Shown here: in pieces, positions 1 through 4,209 of the stretch | Layout: every line of letters starts with the position of its first letter | How positions within the stretch are numbered: the stretch's first letter is position 1 | Source: Lachnospiraceae bacterium | GTDB taxonomy: Bacteria > Bacillota > Clostridia > Lachnospirales > Lachnospiraceae | Assembly (NCBI GenBank): GCA_017404585.1 | Contig: JAFRCB010000084.1 | Location: forward strand, 1-5,362 | Length of the DNA stretch: 5,362 bases | Direction of reading: 5' to 3' | Notes under the pieces: model-generated | Seen by the model: only the letters and a program-made list of their open reading frames with translations | Database searches by the model: none | What the model was told of the DNA's origin: nothing | Translations under genes and position numbers: made by a program

Positions 1-425
1 AGAACAATGAGGAGGACATGTTTGTCACTGTGTGGCTGGGTATCCTGACGATCTCGTCCGGTCATGTGATTGCATCCAACGCCGGCCACGAATATCCGGT
101 CATCAGGAAGAAGAACGGAGAATTCGAGCTTCTGAAGGACAGACACAGCTTCGTCATCGGCGGCATGTCGGATATAACCTACAGGAAATACGAGTTCGTG
201 CTCGAGCACGGAGGAACTCTCTTCCTTTATACTGACGGAGTTCCGGAGACGACGGATTCCGACAATGTGATGTTCGGCACAGACCGTATGCTCGAGGTCC
301 TGAATCGTGAACCGGAAGCTGAAGCTTCGCAGGTCATTCATAATGTATACCGTGCAGTCAAAGAATTTGCCGGTGATGCACCGCAGTTCGATGACATTAC
401 TATGATGGCAGTCAAACTGAGGTAG
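1..425 (+). CDS. SpoIIE/RsbU-type PP2C serine phosphatase, C-terminal part (5' end outside window)
   Basis: This is the C-terminal 140 residues of a PP2C-like (SpoIIE family) protein serine/threonine phosphatase. The family dephosphorylates STAS-domain anti-sigma antagonists in partner-switching circuits. The frame is open to the left edge and reads N-N-E-E-D-M-F-V-T-V-W-L-G just inside it, a conserved internal motif of the family. The ATG at 18, although preceded by a chance GAGGAGG, is therefore an internal methionine and not a start. Further motifs are SNAGHEYPV, LFLYTDGVPE with a metal-ligand Asp at codon 234-236, a later MFGTDRML segment, and the terminal FDDIT with the second conserved Asp pair at 390-395. 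The catalytic C-terminal half is intact and the stop is TAG at 423-425. Any N-terminal sensor or membrane region is missing. The next gene begins 3 bases later, so the two are probably co-translated. Its likely substrate is the STAS protein at 2537-2836 (inference). Confidence 0.93.
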   Translation, partial: NNEEDMFVTVWLGILTISSGHVIASNAGHEYPVIRKKNGEFELLKDRHSFVIGGMSDITYRKYEFVLEHGGTLFLYTDGVPETTDSDNVMFGTDRMLEVLNREPEAEASQVIHNVYRAVKEFAGDAPQFDDITMMAVKLR

Positions 426-428
426 TGT

Positions 429-1832
429 ATGGACCGGATGGTTTCTATAACAAACAGCGTCATAGCGGATATGTCCGAGGGTGTGATGGCCATAAGCCAC
501 AACGGAATTATCGAGCTTGTGAACGGTGCTGCCCTGACGATCCTCGGCAGGGCAGAGGAGGATCTTGTCGGAAATCTGTTTGCCCTCTGTTTCTTTGACG
601 AGGCGGGCAATGATGAATTCACGGAAACTGTCCTCGACGCGATCCGAAACCGCTGGACGAGACAGGAGAGATATGTTCCCTATATCTGTGGCAAGTCCGA
701 AAAGAGACTCAGAGTTGTCTCCTCGTGTCTCCATAATAACGGTCTGGTCAAGGGTATTGTTCTGGTCATAAGCGATGTGACGGAACTTTTCGATCTTCGC
801 GATGCCATGAAAGCCATGAGCGAGATCAGAACGCTCAATGCCAAGCTGGAGATCCGCAACAAGCTGATTACAGAGACCTTCGGCCGGTATCTGTCGGACG
901 ATATCGTCAGAGAAATCCTGGATACGCCGGACGGCATGAAAATGGGCGGAACGAGACGATGCGTCACGATCCTGATGAGTGATCTTCGGGGTTTTACCAT
1001 GCTCTGCGAGAGGACTGAACCCAAAGCCCTGGTCACCATGCTCAATCATTATTTTGAGGAGATGTACGAGGAGATCAGTCGATATAAAGGTACGATCATT
1101 GAGTTCCTGGGGGATGGTATGTTCATCATCTTCGGGGCACCGTCCTTATCAGAAAAACATGCCGACGACGCTGTCGCCTGTGCAATCGCTATGCAGAACC
1201 GGATGCGCGCGGTAAATGAATGGAATATCGCAAGAGGCTATGAACCTCTGTCCATGGGAATCGGCATCAACACGGGTGACGTGATTCTCGGAAATATTGG
1301 GTCAGAAAAGCGTACTAAATACGGAGTCATGGGACCGATGGTCAATATGGCCGGCAGAATTGAGAGTCTTACGACGGGCGGTATGATCCTGCTCTCGTCC
1401 GGAACGCGGAACGCAGTCACGGAGGATCTTGAGATCGAGAATGCTTTCAGCTGCAGGCTGAAGGGGGTTCATGATGAGACTCGGATATTCCATGTTACGG
1501 GTATAGGCGGGGAGTATGGTCTGCACCTTGAGAACGTGCAGGACGAGCTCACAGAGCTGGCTGAACCGGTTCACGTGAAAGTCCATATCCTGAAGGATAA
1601 ATCCTTAAGCGGAAAGACAGCTGACTGTGAGATCACGGCAGTGTCCGCAAGCCAGGTCGAAGTGCATACAGAAAGCCCCCTTCGGCTTTATGACAATCTG
1701 ATGATCGACTCGGGCTTCGATCTGTATGCGAAGGTCGTAAGAATGGATGGGAACGATAGTTTTACGCTTGCCTTTACCGCGAAGGGAGAAGAGTTTGATG
1801 AGTGGATCAGGACCCTTAATGCGGATTGCTGA
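429..1832 (+). CDS. PAS-class III nucleotide cyclase with PilZ-like C-terminal domain; predicted GTP-preferring
   Basis: A 467-residue soluble nucleotide cyclase. Residues 1-120 resemble a PAS sensor domain (MSEGVMAISHNGIIELVN, ending VLVISDVTEL). Residues 122-150 form a helical linker leading to FGRYLSDDIV, typical of cyclase couplings. Residues 178-357 are the class III catalytic domain, with metal ligands Asp185 (SDLRGFT) and Asp229 (FLGDGMFIIFG) and transition-state residues Asn306 and Arg310 (VNMAGR) all present. The residue that selects adenine is usually Lys. Here it is Glu225, four before Asp229, as in guanylyl cyclases; the second selector is Gly299 (KYGVMG). Residues 381-460 look like a PilZ-type beta barrel but lack clear RxxxR and DxSxxG c-di-GMP-binding motifs. 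The ATG at 429 is served by GAGG at 419-422, six bases away, inside the end of the phosphatase gene. Homodimeric catalysis is expected from the family. Cyclase identity is secure; GTP preference is inference from two residues. Confidence 0.93.
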   Translation: MDRMVSITNSVIADMSEGVMAISHNGIIELVNGAALTILGRAEEDLVGNLFALCFFDEAGNDEFTETVLDAIRNRWTRQERYVPYICGKSEKRLRVVSSCLHNNGLVKGIVLVISDVTELFDLRDAMKAMSEIRTLNAKLEIRNKLITETFGRYLSDDIVREILDTPDGMKMGGTRRCVTILMSDLRGFTMLCERTEPKALVTMLNHYFEEMYEEISRYKGTIIEFLGDGMFIIFGAPSLSEKHADDAVACAIAMQNRMRAVNEWNIARGYEPLSMGIGINTGDVILGNIGSEKRTKYGVMGPMVNMAGRIESLTTGGMILLSSGTRNAVTEDLEIENAFSCRLKGVHDETRIFHVTGIGGEYGLHLENVQDELTELAEPVHVKVHILKDKSLSGKTADCEITAVSASQVEVHTESPLRLYDNLMIDSGFDLYAKVVRMDGNDSFTLAFTAKGEEFDEWIRTLNADC

Positions 1833-1882
1833 ACCAAATTACGGATTATTTTACGTAGGGAGAAATGAGGACGGCTATAAGG

Positions 1883-1912
1883 TTGACAATATTTGCCGGA
1901 GTCTGTTATAAA
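1883..1912 (+). promoter_or_regulatory. Strong sigma-A type promoter for the leader RNA and kinase-STAS unit
   Basis: TTGACA at 1883-1888 is a perfect -35 box. TATAAA at 1907-1912 is a five-of-six -10 box, with an 18-base spacer. TG at 1904-1905 followed by one base gives an extended -10. Transcription would start near 1919. The promoter sits downstream of the cyclase stop with no convincing terminator between, so the kinase-STAS pair can be expressed both from here and by read-through from the phosphatase-cyclase operon. Confidence 0.8.
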
Positions 1913-1918
1913 TAATAT

Positions 1919-2061
1919 ATCACAGTGTGAGATGCTCCCGCCTCTTGAGAAGGTGGGCAGCGAGACTTGAACTTATAGTAAGCTGCAAAGCAGATCCCAA
2001 ATTCGTACAGACATGAGAGGCCGGAAGCGGTCCTCATAGTATGAGAAGAGCATCTGTTTTT
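1919..2061 (+). ncRNA. Unidentified structured leader RNA or small RNA upstream of the kinase gene
   Basis: About 140 nt between the promoter and the kinase gene fold well by eye. A closing stem pairs AGATGCTC (1930-1937) with GAGCATCT (2048-2055), 8 bp without mismatch, and is followed by G and five T. Inside it, a 5' hairpin pairs CCCGCCT (1937-1943) with AGGTGGG (1951-1957) around loop CTTGAGA, with one G-U pair. A 3' hairpin pairs 2013-2023 with 2028-2037 around loop GAAG, with A2018 bulged. The middle can form GCAGC (1957-1961)/GCTGC (1982-1986), or alternatively CTGC (1983-1986)/GCAG (1990-1993). I do not recognise it as 6S, SRP or tmRNA, a T-box, or any of the common riboswitches, and no ligand can be named. 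It could be a cis-acting leader, or a free small RNA ending at the U-run with partial read-through. Confidence 0.6.
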
Positions 2062-2068
2062 AAGGAGG
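2061..2068 (+). promoter_or_regulatory. Strong but misplaced Shine-Dalgarno sequence TAAGGAGG
   Basis: This is a full-strength ribosome binding sequence directly after the leader's U-run. Only one base separates it from the ATG at 2070, too close for normal initiation there, and the better kinase start (2112) is 43 bases further on. Bases 2063-2069 can pair with 1940-1946 in the 5' hairpin of the leader (seven contiguous pairs, one G-U), so it could be masked. Possible roles are a standby or decoy ribosome site, or initiation at the 2070 ATG despite the poor spacing. Confidence 0.5.
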
Positions 2069-2111
2069 CATGATCTTCAACGGACGGATCTCATGCGGAA
2101 AGGAAAAGCAT

Positions 2112-2519
2112 GTGAAAGAACTGGTAATTGGTGCCAGAACTGATAATCTGGATCAGGTAATCGCGTTTGTGGATGAGAATCTGGAAGAGGCAGATTGCTC
2201 CATGAAGGCACAGATGCAGATCGATGTGGCGGTGGAAGAGATTTTTGTCAATATCGCACAATATGCATATGCTCCCGCAGAAGGGGAGGCGGTGATACGG
2301 CTGGATACAGAAAAAGATCCCGGAGCTGTGACTATTACATTCATAGACAGCGGGGTTCCCTTCAATCCGCTTGCGGTTGAGGAGCCGGATGTCACCCTTT
2401 CCGCCAAAGACCGCAAGGTCGGCGGACTCGGCATCTTTATGGTGAAGAGGAGTATGGATGACGTTGCATATGAATATGCGGATAATAAGAACATTTTGAC
2501 AATTAAGAAAAATATTTAA
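2112..2519 (+). CDS. RsbW/SpoIIAB-like anti-sigma-type serine kinase (GHKL ATPase)
   Basis: A 135-residue single-domain GHKL ATPase of the anti-sigma/serine kinase family. Such proteins phosphorylate a STAS partner and bind either that partner or a target protein. Visible motifs are the N box AVEEIFVNIAQYAY with candidate catalytic Glu43 and Mg-binding Asn47, the G1 motif FIDSGVPFNP (Asp79, Gly81), and the G2 motif GGLGIFMVKRSMDDVAY (Gly104-Val111). I chose the GTG at 2112 because AAAGGA at 2099-2104 lies seven bases upstream and because the product then begins V/M-KELVIGA, where this family normally starts. The alternative ATG at 2070 adds 14 residues without family resemblance (MIFNGRISCGKEKH) and has its Shine-Dalgarno one base away. 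The STAS gene follows after 17 bases, evidently in the same transcript. No sigma factor is adjacent, so the controlled target is unknown. The function call is firm; the start is moderately sure. Confidence 0.9.
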   Translation: MKELVIGARTDNLDQVIAFVDENLEEADCSMKAQMQIDVAVEEIFVNIAQYAYAPAEGEAVIRLDTEKDPGAVTITFIDSGVPFNPLAVEEPDVTLSAKDRKVGGLGIFMVKRSMDDVAYEYADNKNILTIKKNI

Positions 2520-2536
2520 TTTGTGTGGAGGAAACT

Positions 2537-2836
2537 ATGCTTAAGATTGAACAGAAAGCTAATGGATCAGAACTTATTTTTGCCCTTGAAGGCAGACTTG
2601 ATACGACTACAGCACCGCAGCTGGAGAATGAGCTGAGAAAGAGTCTTTCAGGTGTGGAATCCCTTATTTTTGAATTTGAGGCATTAGAGTACATTTCTTC
2701 TGCAGGTCTTCGTGTGCTGCTTTCATCCCAGAAGCAGATGAATAAGCAGGGCGAGATGGTGATCAGGAATGTAAGACCTGAGATCATGGAAATATTTGAC
2801 GTCACAGGCTTCTCCGATATTCTGACTATTGAATAA
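2537..2836 (+). CDS. STAS-domain anti-sigma factor antagonist (SpoIIAA/RsbV-like)
   Basis: A 99-residue protein consisting only of a STAS domain, the phospho-switch of a partner-switching circuit. The fold is recognisable from EGRLDTTTAPQLENEL, the hydrophobic strand LIFEFEALEYI, the switch motif ISSAGLRVLLSS and the C-terminal EIFDVTGFSDILTI. By alignment to SpoIIAA (…DSSGL…) the phosphorylated serine should be Ser55; Ser54 stands where SpoIIAA and RsbV carry Asp. The kinase encoded just upstream would phosphorylate it and the phosphatase at 1-425 would restore it (family knowledge plus context). The frame opens at a GTG at 2525, but ATG at 2537 has GGAGG at 2527-2531 five bases upstream, so the start is placed there; 2525 would put the binding site inside the gene. 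A strong terminator follows, making this the last gene of its unit. Confidence 0.93.
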   Translation: MLKIEQKANGSELIFALEGRLDTTTAPQLENELRKSLSGVESLIFEFEALEYISSAGLRVLLSSQKQMNKQGEMVIRNVRPEIMEIFDVTGFSDILTIE

Positions 2837-2841
2837 AAAGC

Positions 2842-2869
2842 AAAGCCGGTCTTCGGACCGGTTTTTTTT
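2842..2869 (+). terminator. Intrinsic terminator of the kinase-STAS operon
   Basis: CCGGTC (2846-2851) and GACCGG (2856-2861) form a perfect 6-bp stem capped by the stable TTCG loop, followed by eight T at 2862-2869. The stem can extend by A-T and G-U pairs using AAAG at 2842-2845. It lies 5 bases after the STAS stop and separates this unit from dsdA. Confidence 0.95.
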
Positions 2870-2883
2870 ATACTTAAAGGGAA

Positions 2884-2912
2884 TAGCCGGATATTTTTGC
2901 CGGACATATATG
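2884..2912 (+). promoter_or_regulatory. Weak candidate promoter and CCGGA repeats upstream of dsdA
   Basis: The 59 bases between the terminator and dsdA must hold its promoter if dsdA is transcribed independently. The best fit is TAGCCG (2884-2889), 17 bases, TATATG (2907-2912), matching consensus at three and four positions. This is weak, and its start point would leave a leader of only about 10 bases. The segment also carries GCCGGATAT (2886-2894) and GCCGGACAT (2899-2907) as direct repeats 13 bases apart, and a third CCGGA at 2916-2920. A regulator-dependent promoter is possible but unproven. Confidence 0.25.
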
Positions 2913-2928
2913 GTACCGGAGTTCGAGG

Positions 2929-4209
2929 ATGAATGAGATGGATATAATCGAAAGCTTAAGAGGTAGGGAAGAGACGGTCTGGATGAATCCCGGACTTGAT
3001 AAGTGTGAACCGAGAAGTGAGATCGAAGGATATAAATTCGTACATGTGAAGGCTGCTCAGAACCGCTTTATGCGGTTCCTGCCCTATATTGCCTCCGCAT
3101 TTCCGGAGACAGCAGACAAAAAGGGAGTCATTGAATCCGGGCTCATCCCGATTCCTGCCGTGAAAGAGAAGATGAACGAAGAAGGAGCGGGAATCAAAGG
3201 CAGAGTATTCCTGAAGGATGACGCCAGACTTCCGATCGCGGGTTCTGTGAAAGCCAGAGGCGGTATTCATGAAGTTCTGAAGATTGCGGAGACCCTCGCT
3301 CAGAAGGCCGGCATGCTGTGGCCGACGGACAACTACCAAAAGATCGATTCGGACGAATTCCGGTCTTTCTACAGTCAGTACACGATCCAGGTCGGTTCTA
3401 CGGGGAATCTCGGAATCAGTATCGGCCGGATGGCTGCAAAACTCGGCTTCAGGGCGATCGTGCACATGTCGCGCGACGCCAGACAGTGGAAGAAGGATCT
3501 TCTTCGCAGCGAGGGTGTTATCGTTAAAGAGTACGAGGGGGACTACGGTCAGGCTGTTGCGAGCGGACGCAGAGAATCTCTGACAGATGAAAAGAGCTTT
3601 TTTATCGATGATGAGAACTCTGAGGATCTCTTCTTCGGTTATTCCACAGCCGCGCTCAGAGTACAGGTGCAGCTTCGGAAAGCCGGGATCGCTATCGATG
3701 AGAATCATCCCCTGTTCCTCTACCTGCCCTGCGGAGTGGGAGGAGCCCCGGGCGGGATCACCTTCGGCTTCAAGGAACTGTTCGGAGACAATGTCCACTG
3801 TTTCTTTGCGGAGCCTGTGGAAGCCCCCTGTTTTCTGCTCGGAATGGCGACCGGAGAACACGACAGAATCTGTGTCCGGGACATCGGCCTCAGCGGTCTC
3901 ACGATTGCGGACGGTCTTGCTGTCGGGAAGCCGTCCGGCTTTGTGTGCAGAATGATGGAACACCTTGTCTCCGGCGCGTTTACTGTTTCGGACGCAAAGC
4001 TGCTTGATTATCAGAAAATGCTCATGGACCTCGAGAATATTCGGGTCGAGCCGTCTGCCTGTGCGGGCTTTAAGGGACTTTCCGAAATCTGCCGCGGAGG
4101 TAACGAGTGGGATTGGTATATTAAGGAGCACGGTCTTTCTGAGCATATGGATCAGGCGGTGCACATTGTCTGGGCAACAGGCGGAGGTCTGATGCCTTGG
4201 GATCAATAA
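2929..4209 (+). CDS. dsdA: D-serine ammonia-lyase (D-serine dehydratase)
   Basis: A 426-residue PLP-dependent enzyme that converts D-serine to pyruvate and ammonia in the cytoplasm; the length is close to the roughly 440 residues usual for DsdA. Diagnostic segments are LPIAGSVKARGGIHEVL with the PLP-binding Lys108, VGSTGNLGISIG (Ser157-Asn160, cofactor-contacting), SRDARQWKKDLLRSEGV, the glycine-rich phosphate loop PCGVGGAPGG (267-276), VHCFFAEPVEAPC, ADGLAVGKPSGFV and the C-terminal VWATGGGLMP. Together these separate DsdA from threonine dehydratases and serine racemases. ATG at 2929 has GGAG at 2918-2921 seven bases upstream. The in-frame ATG at 2938, nine bases after GAGG at 2925-2928, is an alternative that loses three residues. 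No D-serine permease or LysR-type regulator is in the window, so the gene appears to stand alone. Its stop abuts that of the convergent kinase gene. Confidence 0.95.
   Translation: MNEMDIIESLRGREETVWMNPGLDKCEPRSEIEGYKFVHVKAAQNRFMRFLPYIASAFPETADKKGVIESGLIPIPAVKEKMNEEGAGIKGRVFLKDDARLPIAGSVKARGGIHEVLKIAETLAQKAGMLWPTDNYQKIDSDEFRSFYSQYTIQVGSTGNLGISIGRMAAKLGFRAIVHMSRDARQWKKDLLRSEGVIVKEYEGDYGQAVASGRRESLTDEKSFFIDDENSEDLFFGYSTAALRVQVQLRKAGIAIDENHPLFLYLPCGVGGAPGGITFGFKELFGDNVHCFFAEPVEAPCFLLGMATGEHDRICVRDIGLSGLTIADGLAVGKPSGFVCRMMEHLVSGAFTVSDAKLLDYQKMLMDLENIRVEPSACAGFKGLSEICRGGNEWDWYIKEHGLSEHMDQAVHIVWATGGGLMPWDQ

Noticed and set aside
18..425. A complete 135-residue phosphatase starting at ATG 18 behind GAGGAGG
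   Set aside because: The codons before it (N-N-E-E-D) belong to a conserved internal motif of SpoIIE phosphatases and the frame is open to the window edge, so the SD-like string is coding sequence.
1833..1882. A terminator after the cyclase gene
   Set aside because: Only a weak TTACG…CGTAA-like symmetry without a stable stem or U-run is visible, so read-through into the leader seems possible.
1865..1915. A 16-residue peptide frame (MRTAIRLTIFAGVCYK) after AGGGAG
   Set aside because: It overlaps the -35 and -10 boxes of the strong promoter, the SD spacing is only 2-3 bases, and no small-protein family is recognisable.
1919..2061. Assignment of the leader as 6S RNA, SRP RNA, T-box or a cyclic-di-GMP riboswitch
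   Set aside because: It lacks the SRP domain IV core, the T-box GGGTGG-type sequence and the GEMM core. At ~140 nt, with a multibranched fold instead of one long hairpin with a central bubble, it does not fit 6S RNA well.
2956..4206. A long 416-codon minus-strand frame opposite dsdA
   Set aside because: The plus strand encodes an unambiguous D-serine dehydratase. The antisense frame shows no domain motifs and is a codon-bias shadow.
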